NCBI RefSeq assembly: GCF_001984155.1
Contig: NZ_MTQO01000053.1
Span: forward strand, 434,001-498,000
Origin: Actinosynnema sp. ALI-1.44
Lineage (GTDB): Bacteria > Actinomycetota > Actinomycetes > Mycobacteriales > Pseudonocardiaceae
Reading direction: 5' to 3'
Length of the DNA: 64,000 nucleotides
In this document: one piece after another, positions 44,211-52,377 of the stretch
How positions within the stretch are numbered: the first letter of the stretch is position 1
Layout: each line of letters begins with the position of its first letter
The notes under the pieces: model-generated
Databases searched by the model: none
What the model saw: the letters and a program-made list of their open reading frames with translations, nothing else
What the model was told of the DNA's origin: nothing
Position numbers and translations under genes: made by a program

Positions 44211-45383
44211 GTGAGCGCTGCGGCTGAGTTGGGGAGCTACCCGGGCGGCGACGCCGTGCTGGCGGCCGCGCGGAAGGTCGAGAACGCCAACAGCGGCTCG
44301 ATCAACGCCGCGGCCCAACGGCTCACGCAGGCGGGCACGGGAGTCAGTGAGAACGGCACGGGCGTGGCCAATTCGGTCAAGGCGCTCGACGCGGCGTGGC
44401 AGGGCGCGTCCGCCGACCAGTTCGTGGCCTACATGGACCGGTTCGCCAAGGCGGGTACCGCCAGCGGCGAGGGTCTGGCCAAGGCCGGTGCGGCGCTGAC
44501 CAAGGTGGCGACCGCGATCGACGACGCCAAGCACTTCGTGTCCAACCGGTGCGAGCAGGCGCTCGGCGAGATCAACCGGATCAAGCAGGCCAACGCGGGC
44601 GCCGACGCGGCCACGCTGGACGCCGAGTTCCGGCCGATCACGTCGGCGGCCGCGACGGACATCGAGAACAAGCTCAAGGAGACCGAGGAGCAGATCAAGG
44701 CCGCGGCGACCGAGATCAAAGCGGCCGCGAACCCGAGCGCCCGGTTCTCCGACATCCCCGAGCCCGGCAGCCAGCCGTACGTGCCCGGTCCCGGCAAGAC
44801 GATCGACTGGAAGCCCGAGGCGCCGAGGGACGACAAGACCACACCGTCCGGAACGGACACTCCCGGTCAGACCGGCACGGGCAACACCGGCAACACCGGT
44901 GGCAGCAGCGGCTCCAGCCACAGCGGAACCGGCGGGGGCAGTGGCCACAGCGGTGGTGGCGGTGGTGGTGGAGGAGGAGGCGGCGGCCTCGGCTCCAGCG
45001 GTGGCCCGCCCGCGGGCCCGCCGCCCGGCAACGTCCAGGAGTGGATCAAGCAGGCGCAGGAGATCCTGCGCGCCAACGGGATCAACGTCAGCGACGCGGA
45101 CGTGCCGAAGATCTGGGCGATCATCCAGCACGAGTCGGCCGGTAACCCCAACGCCATCAACAACTGGGACTCCAACGCGGCGAAGGGCACGCCGTCCAAG
45201 GGCCTGATGCAGTGCATCGACCCGACTTTCAACAGTTACAAACTGCCCGGCCACGACGACATCTGGAACCCGGTCGACAACATCTGCGCGGGCGTGAACT
45301 ACGCGATCTCCCGCTACGGGTCGCTCGACAACGTCCCGGGTATCAAGGCCATGGCGGGTGGCGGCGCGTACCGCGGGTACTGA
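44211..45383 (+). CDS. WXG100-lytic transglycosylase fusion, type VII effector candidate
   Basis: A 390-residue two-domain protein. Residues 1-110 are helical with a WXG motif (W63-Q-G65), typical of ESX-exported proteins; residues about 110-175 continue as an E/K-rich coiled coil. A Gly/Ser/Pro/Thr linker with an unbroken run of glycines spans about 185-270. Residues 275-390 are a lytic transglycosylase (SLT) domain: IWAIIQHESAGNPNAINNWD with catalytic Glu308, SKGLMQCIDPTF and NICAGVNYAISRYGSLDNVPG. It would cut peptidoglycan after export, acting as a wall-opening enzyme for secretion or as a toxin; no immunity gene is evident beside it. Confidence 0.88.
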   Translation: MSAAAELGSYPGGDAVLAAARKVENANSGSINAAAQRLTQAGTGVSENGTGVANSVKALDAAWQGASADQFVAYMDRFAKAGTASGEGLAKAGAALTKVATAIDDAKHFVSNRCEQALGEINRIKQANAGADAATLDAEFRPITSAAATDIENKLKETEEQIKAAATEIKAAANPSARFSDIPEPGSQPYVPGPGKTIDWKPEAPRDDKTTPSGTDTPGQTGTGNTGNTGGSSGSSHSGTGGGSGHSGGGGGGGGGGGGLGSSGGPPAGPPPGNVQEWIKQAQEILRANGINVSDADVPKIWAIIQHESAGNPNAINNWDSNAAKGTPSKGLMQCIDPTFNSYKLPGHDDIWNPVDNICAGVNYAISRYGSLDNVPGIKAMAGGGAYRGY

Positions 45384-45506
45384 CGGGGTTTATGGCGAGA
45401 AGTGGTCCTGTTCGGTTGGACAATTCCGCCGAAAGTCTGATGTGCGGGCATTTCCCTGCTCCTAGGTTCGCACTGTCCATGGTGCGTGACAGGGAGTGGG
45501 ATCTCC

Positions 45507-47156
45507 GTGACAGGAACGAGCAGGACCAGAAGAAGCCGACTGGCGTACGCCGGGGTGAGCGTGATGGCCGCGGTCGGCGTCATGACGGGGGTGGCACCGG
45601 TCGCCAGTGCGGCTGTTCCTCCTGGCTTGCAGGAGTTCTACGGCCAGAAGCCGACGTGGAAGCCGTGCGCGGACGAAGGGCCGCTCGCCGAGTTGCAGTG
45701 CGCGACCCTGACGGTGCCGATGAACTACCGCAAGCCGGGTGACGAGCGCATCGCGGTGACGATCAGCAAACTGCCCGCGAAGGACCCGGCCAAGCGCCGT
45801 GGCGTGCTGCTGCTCAACCCCGGTGGTCCCGGCGGTGAGGGTGTCGACCTGCCGCTGGCGTTCGCCGACCGGCCGATCGCGCAGGTCTACGACATGATCG
45901 GTTTCGACCCGCGTGGTGTCGGCCGCTCGACCCCGCTGGAGTGCGAGAACACCCCGTCGATCGCGAGCCTCCCGTCGAGGCCGACCGACGAGCAGTTCGC
46001 GGTGTTCACCGCGCAGGCGCGCAGCGACGAGGCCGCCTGTGAACGGGCCGCCGGTGGCCTGCGGCCGTACATCAACACGCCGAACACCGCTCGCGACATG
46101 GACGTGATCCGGGGTGTGCTTGGCGAGAAGAAGATCAACTACTTGGGCTTCTCGTACGGCACCTACCTCGGCGCGGTCTTCGGCAGCCTGTTCCCGGCCA
46201 GCCTGGACCGCAACGTGCTGGACTCCGCGGTCAGCCCGGACTGGATCTGGCGCGAGCAGTTCAAGCAGCAGGCCGTGGCCATGCGGCAGAACACCGAAGC
46301 GATGTTCAAGTGGATCGGCGAGCGCAACTCCGTGTACGGGCTGGGCACGTCCCAGGCCGAGGTGTTCGCGACCACCGAGGCGCTGGCCGCGAAGCTGGCG
46401 ACCAAGCCGATCGAGGACCCGTTGTACGGCACCGTCGACCGGTCCGCCTACGACCTGATCGTCGGTTTCATCTCGCGCTTCCGCCCGGCGTGGGACGAGC
46501 AAGGCCGGATGATCAAGGCATTCAAGGCAGCGTCGGACGGCACCCTCGCCACCGAGTCCGCCGAGGTCAGGGACGCGGTCAAGGCCGCGAAGCTGGTCAA
46601 GGAGCTGGGCATCGCCAACACGTTCAACGGCGTGTTCCAGACCGTCACGTGCGAGGCCGACTGGCCGCAGGACCTGCAGATCTACTACAGCGACATGCGG
46701 CTGTTCCGTGAGAAGAACCCGTACGGCTTCGGCGTGTTGCGCGCCGCGCCGACCGAGTGCACCTTCCGCAGCTTCAAGCCCGCCGACAGGGTCACCGACC
46801 TCAAGCGTTCCGGCTACCAGACCGGACTGGTGATCCAGGCCGAGGGTGACGCGAACACGCAGTACGACGGCGGCCCCGCGATGGCCACCAGGCTGAAGGA
46901 CCAACTGGTGTCGGTCGCGGACGACGGCACCCATGGCCTCTACACCCGCAACGCCTGCGCGTCGACCATCATCGACAACTACCTCGTCAACGGTGTGCTG
47001 CCGGGTTCGCGCGTCACCTGCCCCGGCGACCCGCGTCCGGACATCCCCGCCGACGAGCAGGCCGCCGGTCGTTCCGCGCGTGCTCCGCAGGCGGACGTGA
47101 CGGACTCCGTGCAGCGCTTCATCTCCGAGAAGCGATTGGGTAAGGGTGTTTTCTGA
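45507..47156 (+). CDS. Secreted alpha/beta hydrolase, tripeptidyl aminopeptidase (TAP/SlpD-E) family
   Basis: A 549-residue exported alpha/beta hydrolase related to Streptomyces tripeptidyl aminopeptidases, which trim N-terminal peptides. The signal peptide has an Arg-rich start (RTRRSR) and a hydrophobic core ending ASAAVPPG. LLNPGGPGGEG is the oxyanion region, GFSYGTYLG the nucleophile Ser, and FDPRGVGRS is typical; the C-terminal TAP-like part has the catalytic Asp in QAEGDANTQY and His in DDGTHGLYTRNACAS. GTG 45507 follows GGGAGTGGG; a GTG 21 bases upstream is an alternative. Confidence 0.9.
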   Translation: MTGTSRTRRSRLAYAGVSVMAAVGVMTGVAPVASAAVPPGLQEFYGQKPTWKPCADEGPLAELQCATLTVPMNYRKPGDERIAVTISKLPAKDPAKRRGVLLLNPGGPGGEGVDLPLAFADRPIAQVYDMIGFDPRGVGRSTPLECENTPSIASLPSRPTDEQFAVFTAQARSDEAACERAAGGLRPYINTPNTARDMDVIRGVLGEKKINYLGFSYGTYLGAVFGSLFPASLDRNVLDSAVSPDWIWREQFKQQAVAMRQNTEAMFKWIGERNSVYGLGTSQAEVFATTEALAAKLATKPIEDPLYGTVDRSAYDLIVGFISRFRPAWDEQGRMIKAFKAASDGTLATESAEVRDAVKAAKLVKELGIANTFNGVFQTVTCEADWPQDLQIYYSDMRLFREKNPYGFGVLRAAPTECTFRSFKPADRVTDLKRSGYQTGLVIQAEGDANTQYDGGPAMATRLKDQLVSVADDGTHGLYTRNACASTIIDNYLVNGVLPGSRVTCPGDPRPDIPADEQAAGRSARAPQADVTDSVQRFISEKRLGKGVF

Positions 47157-47182
47157 GTGATCACATGAGGCACGGGCGGCGT

Positions 47183-47188
47183 TAGGGT
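47183..47188 (+). promoter_or_regulatory. -10 box TAGGGT of a leaderless promoter
   Basis: TAGGGT ends six bases before ATG 47195. Confidence 0.6.
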
Positions 47189-47194
47189 GATCTT

Positions 47195-48343
47195 ATGGCT
47201 CATAGCCCGCTGACAGTCGCCGCACGTGCCTCTGTGCCGCCGTTCTACGTGATGGATGTCGTCGAGGCCGCCAACGCACGGCAACGCGCCAAGGGTGACG
47301 TCGTGTCGTTGGCGGCAGGGCAGCCGTCCGCCTCCGCGTCGGCGCCGGTACTCGAAGCGGCCGAGAAGGTGTTGCGCAGCAACAAACTCGGCTACACCGA
47401 GCAGTTGGGCATCCCCGAGTTGCGGGAAGCCATCGCCGGTCACTACGACCGGAAGTACTCCGTGCGGGTGTCGCCGGAGGACGTGGTCGTCACGACCGGT
47501 TCCTCCGGTGGCTTCCTGCTTTCCTTCCTGTCCGCGTTCGACCCCGGTGACCGGGTCGCGCTGGCGCGGCCGGGATATCCGGCGTACCGCAACATCCTCA
47601 CCGCGCTGGGGTGCGAGGTCGTCGAGATCGACACCTTCCAGCCGACCGTCGAGCTGCTCGACGGGCTCGGCCCGATCAAGGGCGTGGTGATCGCCAGCCC
47701 GGCCAACCCGACCGGCACCATCGTCGCGGGATCCGAACTGGCGGCGATCGCGGGCTGGTGTGCCGAGCACGGCGTCCAGCTGATCAGCGACGAGATCTAC
47801 CACGGCATCGAGTACGGCACCAAGCCCGCGTCGGCGTGGCAGTACAGCCGGGAAGCGGTGGTGGTGAACTCGTTCTCCAAGTACTTCGCGATGACCGGCT
47901 GGCGGCTGGGCTGGCTGCTCGTGCCGCAGCGGCTGCACCGGGCGGTGGAGTGCCTGATCGGCAACTTCAACATCTGCGCACCGGTGCTGGCGCAGCACGC
48001 CGCCGTCGCCGCTTTCACCGACGAGTCCTACGCGGAGCTGGACGGGCACGTCGCGAAGTACCGGACGAACCGGGACACCCTGCTCGACGGCCTGAAACAG
48101 CTCAAGATCGACCGCCTCGCGCCCGCCGACGGCGCGTTCTACGTCTACGCCGACATCGAACACCTCACGCACGACGCGATGAGCTGGTGCCAGCGGCTGC
48201 TGGCCGACACCGGCCTGGCGATCGTGCCCGGCATCGACTTCGACCCCGAGCACGGCTCGAAGTTCGTCCGGCTCAGCTTCGCGGGCGCGCACCACGAGAT
48301 CGAGGAGGCCCTGCGCAGGCTGGGCGGGTGGATGACCCCCTGA
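47195..48343 (+). CDS. Pyridoxal-phosphate-dependent aminotransferase, class I
   Basis: A 382-residue fold type I aminotransferase. The Schiff-base lysine is in VVNSFSKYFAMTGWRLGW, the PLP-binding N in ASPANPTGTIV, and D/Y in ISDEIYHGIEYG; VTTGSSGGFLLSFL supplies the phosphate-binding loop. It resembles aspartate/aromatic or alanine aminotransferases; the amino-acid specificity is open. The gene stands alone, starting from a leaderless promoter, and is followed by a small membrane protein gene after 118 bases. Confidence 0.93.
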   Translation: MAHSPLTVAARASVPPFYVMDVVEAANARQRAKGDVVSLAAGQPSASASAPVLEAAEKVLRSNKLGYTEQLGIPELREAIAGHYDRKYSVRVSPEDVVVTTGSSGGFLLSFLSAFDPGDRVALARPGYPAYRNILTALGCEVVEIDTFQPTVELLDGLGPIKGVVIASPANPTGTIVAGSELAAIAGWCAEHGVQLISDEIYHGIEYGTKPASAWQYSREAVVVNSFSKYFAMTGWRLGWLLVPQRLHRAVECLIGNFNICAPVLAQHAAVAAFTDESYAELDGHVAKYRTNRDTLLDGLKQLKIDRLAPADGAFYVYADIEHLTHDAMSWCQRLLADTGLAIVPGIDFDPEHGSKFVRLSFAGAHHEIEEALRRLGGWMTP

Positions 48344-48461
48344 CCCCCTGATGCGGTAAATCGGGGTCATTCCCGATGGTCGGCCCCCTCACCCGCTGGT
48401 TGACTGGGAACCACGGGTGAGCGCGGATCGTTCACTACCTGACCCGATGGGGAGGCTGGAC

Positions 48462-48623
48462 ATGTTGGTGAAGATCCTCGGCGCGATCGTTGTGATCTGG
48501 CTGGCGTTCATGCTCATTGGCTGGATCTTCTCGGCCTTCAAGTGGCTGCTGATCATCGCGGCCGTGGCCACGGTGGGAACGCTCGCCTACGGTGCCATCA
48601 AGCGTTCCCAGATCAAGTCGTAG
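48462..48623 (+). CDS. Small membrane protein (53 residues)
   Basis: A very small protein, almost wholly two hydrophobic helices (residues about 3-20, VKILGAIVVIWLAFMLIG, and 25-43, WLLIIAAVATVGTLAYG) with a basic C-terminus (IKRSQIKS), so a hairpin membrane protein. The ATG at 48462 has GGAGG exactly six bases upstream; earlier in-frame starts at 48417 and 48447 are less supported. Function unknown; similar small proteins are common in actinobacteria. Its stop is adjacent to the stop of the convergent HAD gene (TAGCTA). Confidence 0.75.
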   Translation: MLVKILGAIVVIWLAFMLIGWIFSAFKWLLIIAAVATVGTLAYGAIKRSQIKS

Positions 48624-49214
48624 CTACAGAATTCCGACGGCGGCCAGGTGCGTACGCGCCTCGGCCGCCGAGACCCACAGCCGGGCGTCGATCCCGGCCG
48701 CGGCCGCGCCGTCGATGTTGACCTGGCGGTCGTCGAAGAACACGCAGTCCTGAGGCCGGGCGCCGAGGCGCTTGAGCAGTTCCGCCCACATCTCCGGGTC
48801 GGGCTTGGCGATGCGCAGATCCCCCGAGAAGATCAGGTGCGCGAACGATTTCGTCCACGCCTCGAGCTCGACCAGGCGGCCGAACGCCGACGGCGCGTTG
48901 GACAGCAACGCGAGGCCGTGCCCGGCCGCCCGGATTTCCGCGATGAGTTCCAAAGTGGATTCTTCGCAGGTCATCCAGCCCAGCCCGTCGATCTTGGCCA
49001 GCTGGGCCGAAGTCGTTTCGTCCAACGGCTTTCCGGCGACGGTCGACCAGTAGTCCACGTCGGACATGCCCCGGTCGTACGCCTCCCGGTGCGCCCAGTA
49101 CGCGGTTTCGAACGCGACCTGGTCCGCGCCGAGCGCTTCGGCGAGTTCCGGCAGTGCGGTGGTCCGCTTGCTGATGACCTCGCCGTAGTCGAACACGATC
49201 CAGCGCACGGTCAC
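48624..49214 (-). CDS. HAD superfamily hydrolase
   Basis: A 196-residue HAD phosphatase-like protein. Motif I is FDYGEVIS: the nucleophile Asp is present but the usual second Asp (DxD) is Gly, as in the haloacid-dehalogenase/YihX-like branch. Motif II is LLSNAPS, motif III the Lys in AKPDPEMW, motif IV DDRQVN. The four-helix cap (about 15-85) is of the C1 type. Substrate unknown; sugar phosphates or haloacids are candidates. GTG 49214 overlaps the threonine aldolase stop (GTGA), so the two are co-translated. Confidence 0.9.
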   Translation of the reverse strand: MTVRWIVFDYGEVISKRTTALPELAEALGADQVAFETAYWAHREAYDRGMSDVDYWSTVAGKPLDETTSAQLAKIDGLGWMTCEESTLELIAEIRAAGHGLALLSNAPSAFGRLVELEAWTKSFAHLIFSGDLRIAKPDPEMWAELLKRLGARPQDCVFFDDRQVNIDGAAAAGIDARLWVSAAEARTHLAAVGIL

Positions 49215-50224
49215 TCCTTGTCCAGTCGGCGAAACACTTCGGTGATGTCGTCGGCTGCGACGTCCCGGTGCGTGACGAACCGGACCCTGCCGTCCATCGG
49301 GACGGCGAGCACGCCCACACCTTGCAACTGGGACAGCGCCTGCTCCAGGTCCGGCACGGTGGCCAGCACGATGTTGGTGTCGGGCCGCGTCACGTCCCAG
49401 CCGCGTTCACGCAGGCCGTCGGCGAGCGCGGTGGCCTTGGTGTGGTCCTCGGCCAGTGAGTCGATGTTCTCCAGTGCGACCAGCCCGGCAGCGGCCAGCA
49501 CACCGCCCTGCCGCACGCCACCGCCGAGCATCTTGCGGACGCGGCGGGCCTCGGCGACGAACGCGGCCGACCCGGCGACCATCGACCCGACCGGCGCACC
49601 CAGGCCCTTGCTGAGGCAGACCTGCACGGTGTCCGCGCCGACGGTCAGCGCGGACGGCGGCAGGCCGAGCGCGACCGAGGCGTTCCAGATCCGGGCGCCG
49701 TCCAGGTGTACGGCCAGGCCACCTTGCTTGGCCACCGTGACCAGTGCGGTGTGCTCGTCCAGCGGGGTCACGGCCCCACTTGCCGCGTTGTGCGTGTTCT
49801 CCAGGCACAGCAGAGTCGTGTACAGCCCGAAGTACGGTTGCGGTCCGCCGATCGCGTGGCGGACGGTCTCCGGTGCCGGTCGTCCGGGACCGCCGCCCCA
49901 CGGCAACGCCTCGGGCATGCCGCCCGCCAGCCAGGCCGCACCGCCCTGCTCGTGCGCGAGCACGTGTGAGCCCTTCGTGGCCAGGAACCGGTCACCGCGT
50001 TTGAGGTGCAGCATCAACGCGATCAGGTTGCCCATCGAGCCGCTCGGCACCCACAGCGCGGACTCGACGCCGAGCAGCCCGGCAACGGTCTCCTCGAGCT
50101 TGGCCATGGTCGGGTCGTGGTCAAGCACGTCGTCACCGACCTCGGCAGCAGCCATCGCGGCCCGCATCCGTTCGTCTGGTCGGGTGACGGTGTCCGAGCG
50201 CAGGTCGATGATCGCAGCGGTCAC
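49211..50224 (-). CDS. Low-specificity L-threonine aldolase
   Basis: A 337-residue PLP enzyme that cleaves threonine or allo-threonine to glycine and acetaldehyde. IDLRSDTVTRPDERMRAAMAAAEVGDDVLDHDPTM is the family N-terminus, HLDGARIWNASVALG carries the Asp that contacts PLP, and CLSKGLGAPVGSMVAG the Schiff-base Lys. Length is normal. GTG 50224 gives the standard start; a longer open frame upstream lies antisense to the sigma gene and is not coding. The HAD gene follows in the same operon. Confidence 0.93.
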   Translation of the reverse strand: MTAAIIDLRSDTVTRPDERMRAAMAAAEVGDDVLDHDPTMAKLEETVAGLLGVESALWVPSGSMGNLIALMLHLKRGDRFLATKGSHVLAHEQGGAAWLAGGMPEALPWGGGPGRPAPETVRHAIGGPQPYFGLYTTLLCLENTHNAASGAVTPLDEHTALVTVAKQGGLAVHLDGARIWNASVALGLPPSALTVGADTVQVCLSKGLGAPVGSMVAGSAAFVAEARRVRKMLGGGVRQGGVLAAAGLVALENIDSLAEDHTKATALADGLRERGWDVTRPDTNIVLATVPDLEQALSQLQGVGVLAVPMDGRVRFVTHRDVAADDITEVFRRLDKE

Positions 50225-50298
50225 GGAGTCGATCCCACCAATGCGACGGCCCCGGGGGCAAGCAGATTCGGGGTGTGGCGTAGAACTCATCCACGAAC

Positions 50299-50328
50299 CG
50301 TGCAACCGTAGAGGCGGCCCGGTCCGTC
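50299..50328 (+). promoter_or_regulatory. Candidate ECF promoter of the first SigE-family gene
   Basis: CGTGCAACC at 50299-50307 (an AACC-containing -35) is followed after 17 bases by CGTC (50325-50328). The identical nine bases precede the paralogous sigma gene at 52318. Autoregulation is the obvious reading. Confidence 0.55.
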
Positions 50329-50362
50329 CCTTAACCGAAGACGACGAGCGGAGAGAGTCCGC

Positions 50363-50881
50363 GTGGATCAGCGCGACGAGCAGGAGTTCGCGGAGTACTT
50401 CGAGGCTCGGCGAGACGCCGTGCGCCGAACCGCGTTCTTGCTGTGCGGCGACTGGTACCGCGCGGACGACCTGGCTCAGACCGCGTTCGTCGCGTTGCAC
50501 CGGCGGTGGCGCAAGGTGCGTGACCGTGGGGCGTTGGACGCCTACGTCCGCCGGACGGTGGTGCGCGCGATGATCGACGAGTCGCGCCGGCCATGGCGCC
50601 GGGAGCGGTTCGTCGAGCAGTTGCCTGAGCCCGCGCCGACGGATGCCGAGGTCGGTGACACGGTTGCGACGAGGTCCGCGCTGCTCGACGGTCTGAAGCA
50701 GGTGCCGCCACGGCAACGGGCGGTGCTTGTGCTGAGGTTCTTGGAGGGCTTGGACGTGGCGGCGACCGCCGAGGCGCTCAAGTGCTCGGAAGGAACGGTC
50801 AAGAGCCAGACCGCGCGTGGGCTCACCGCTCTGCGGGAGGCGCTGGGCGATTCGTTGGACGATTTGCGACCGGCATCGTGA
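50363..50881 (+). CDS. ECF sigma factor, SigE family (copy A)
   Basis: A 172-residue group 4 sigma factor. Region 2 (about 5-70): FAEYFEARRDAVRRTAFLLCGDWYRADDLAQTAFVALHRRWRKV; region 4 (about 110-165): VPPRQRAVLVLRFLEGLDVAATAEALKCSEGTVKSQTARGLTALREAL. It starts at GTG 50363 with GGAGAGAG upstream. The gene for a one-helix membrane protein follows after 14 bases. A second, similar pair sits 1.5 kb downstream. A shared CGTGCAACC block in both leaders suggests a common promoter type. Confidence 0.93.
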   Translation: MDQRDEQEFAEYFEARRDAVRRTAFLLCGDWYRADDLAQTAFVALHRRWRKVRDRGALDAYVRRTVVRAMIDESRRPWRRERFVEQLPEPAPTDAEVGDTVATRSALLDGLKQVPPRQRAVLVLRFLEGLDVAATAEALKCSEGTVKSQTARGLTALREALGDSLDDLRPAS

Positions 50882-50895
50882 GGAGGTGGATGTAG

Positions 50896-51660
50896 GTGGA
50901 CGAGAAGAAGCTTGCGGAGCTGTTCAGGGATGCGGTGGGTGACACGCCACCGCCCACCTTCGGTACCGGTGAGGTTCGGCAGGCTTCCCGCCGTGCCGCA
51001 GCGAAACGCCGTAACGCCGTCGTGGGCGCTTCGGCCCTTGCTTTCGTCCTGGTCGCGGGCGGAACAGTGACGGCGGTCGCCCTTTCGGGTGGAATTGCGG
51101 ACCCAACAGCGGCGAATGCCCCCGCTCTCTCGGGCGGAGGACCCCAAACCGGTGGCACTATGTACAGAGAAGAGGAGCCCGCTCCAGCCAACGGCCCGTC
51201 GGTCATGGGGCAGTCCTCTCAGCAGGACAACCGGTCGAGTGCGCCTAAGCAGGGAGGACATTCGACTGGTAATGCCGGCACAGCCGGCAGCACCCCGAGT
51301 GGGTGCCAGGCGGACCGGGAGCTCGCTGCTGCCCTCGCGGGCGAGCTCCCGGCCGCCCCTGGAAAAGCGCAGGTCGTCGACGTCCCGTTCGGCTGTCCGC
51401 CGGGCTCGCGCGGCGCGGCCTTCACCGTGACCGACGGCTCCAAGGCCGGAACGGTGTCCATCGTCCTGGTGCCCAAGGGCACGTACTCCGTCGCGCCGCT
51501 CGGCGCCGAGGTGCAGGGCACCGCGAACGCCCAGAGCGAGGCCGCCAGCGGCAACCAGTTACACGTCGTCAGCCAGCCTGATCCGAACGTGCAGCCGGTG
51601 GAGGCGCCGTACACGGACACCATCGCCAAGTTCGCCAACGACATCGCGCCCCGGTTCTGA
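50896..51660 (+). CDS. One-helix membrane partner of ECF sigma factor (copy A)
   Basis: A 254-residue protein with a basic cytoplasmic N-terminus of about 40 residues (LAELFRDAVGDTPPP, then ASRRAAAKRRN), one membrane helix (about 42-64, VVGASALAFVLVAGGTVTAVAL), a long Gly/Ser/Pro/Gln linker and a C-terminal extracytoplasmic domain with two cysteines (SGCQAD, PFGCPPG). It has no zinc anti-sigma HxxxCxxC motif, so its anti-sigma role is inferred only from gene order and topology. GTG 50896 follows GAGGAGGTGG. Confidence 0.75.
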   Translation: MDEKKLAELFRDAVGDTPPPTFGTGEVRQASRRAAAKRRNAVVGASALAFVLVAGGTVTAVALSGGIADPTAANAPALSGGGPQTGGTMYREEEPAPANGPSVMGQSSQQDNRSSAPKQGGHSTGNAGTAGSTPSGCQADRELAAALAGELPAAPGKAQVVDVPFGCPPGSRGAAFTVTDGSKAGTVSIVLVPKGTYSVAPLGAEVQGTANAQSEAASGNQLHVVSQPDPNVQPVEAPYTDTIAKFANDIAPRF

Positions 51661-51716
51661 CGAGGCGGTTCTGACGAGGTACGGCGCATCCGCGCTCGCC
51701 GGTCGGTGTCCACTAC

Positions 51717-51722
51717 TACGCT
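51717..51722 (+). promoter_or_regulatory. -10 box TACGCT near the TetR start
   Basis: TACGCT ends nine bases before ATG 51732, giving a leaderless or nearly leaderless transcript. Confidence 0.45.
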
Positions 51723-51731
51723 GGGTGGACT

Positions 51732-52316
51732 ATGACTGCCGCGAGTACGCCCAAAGGTGAACGCAGGCGCCAGGCTCTCGTCGATGCCGCCGCGCAGTTG
51801 CTGGCCGAAGGCGGCTTCGACGCGATCCGGCACCGTGCCGTGGCCGAGCGCGCGGGGCTGCCGTTGGCGTCCACCACGTACTACTTCGACTCGCTCGACG
51901 AGTTGATCACGGCGGCGGTCGAGCACCGGGGCGTGGAGGAGTTCGCCCGTGGCTGGGCGCAACTGGAGCGCACGCCGCAGGACGCGGGGTTCGACGTCCT
52001 CGTGGAGCTGGTGCTCGACCAGTTGCTGGGGGACGAACCGGAGTCGGGTGACGCGGAGGCCGTGTTGCTTCGGTACGAACGGCTGGTCGGGACCGGGCGC
52101 AGGCCGTACTTGAAGCCCGTGATGGGCAAGGATGCCGTCAAGCTGCGGGAACTGTTGTCGGCGATCTTCGCCAAGTGCGGGTTGCCGGTCACGGCCGACC
52201 GCATCGAGCAGGTGGTCGCGCTGGTCGACGGTGCCGTGCTGAACGCGATCATCGAGATCCACGCGGACCCGAGGGCACGGGCCAGGCAGATGCTCAGGAC
52301 GGCACTCGCTCGATAG
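51732..52316 (+). CDS. TetR/AcrR family regulator
   Basis: A 194-residue TetR-type repressor. The DNA-binding part (about 10-58) is RRQALVDAAAQLLAEGGFDAIRHRAVAERAGLPLASTTYYFDSLDELI; the rest is a helical ligand domain. It lies between the two sigma/partner pairs on the same strand, but has its own -10 box. Its target cannot be named, though autoregulation or control of the downstream sigma gene, whose promoter begins in its stop region, is possible. Confidence 0.9.
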   Translation: MTAASTPKGERRRQALVDAAAQLLAEGGFDAIRHRAVAERAGLPLASTTYYFDSLDELITAAVEHRGVEEFARGWAQLERTPQDAGFDVLVELVLDQLLGDEPESGDAEAVLLRYERLVGTGRRPYLKPVMGKDAVKLRELLSAIFAKCGLPVTADRIEQVVALVDGAVLNAIIEIHADPRARARQMLRTALAR

Positions 52317-52317
52317 C

Positions 52318-52346
52318 CGTGCAACCTTCGCTCCGGGCCGTACGTG
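52318..52346 (+). promoter_or_regulatory. Candidate ECF promoter of the second SigE-family gene
   Basis: CGTGCAACC at 52318-52326 and CGTG at 52343-52346 after 16 bases. It begins directly after the TetR stop and matches the block at 50299. Confidence 0.55.
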
Positions 52347-52377
52347 AGTTAGGTCGGGAATGCGAAGGGAGCCCATA

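Noticed and set aside
44940-45000. Poly-Gly codon run as a microsatellite or assembly error
   Set aside because: The reading frame continues through it into an intact SLT domain, and such linkers are common in exported proteins.
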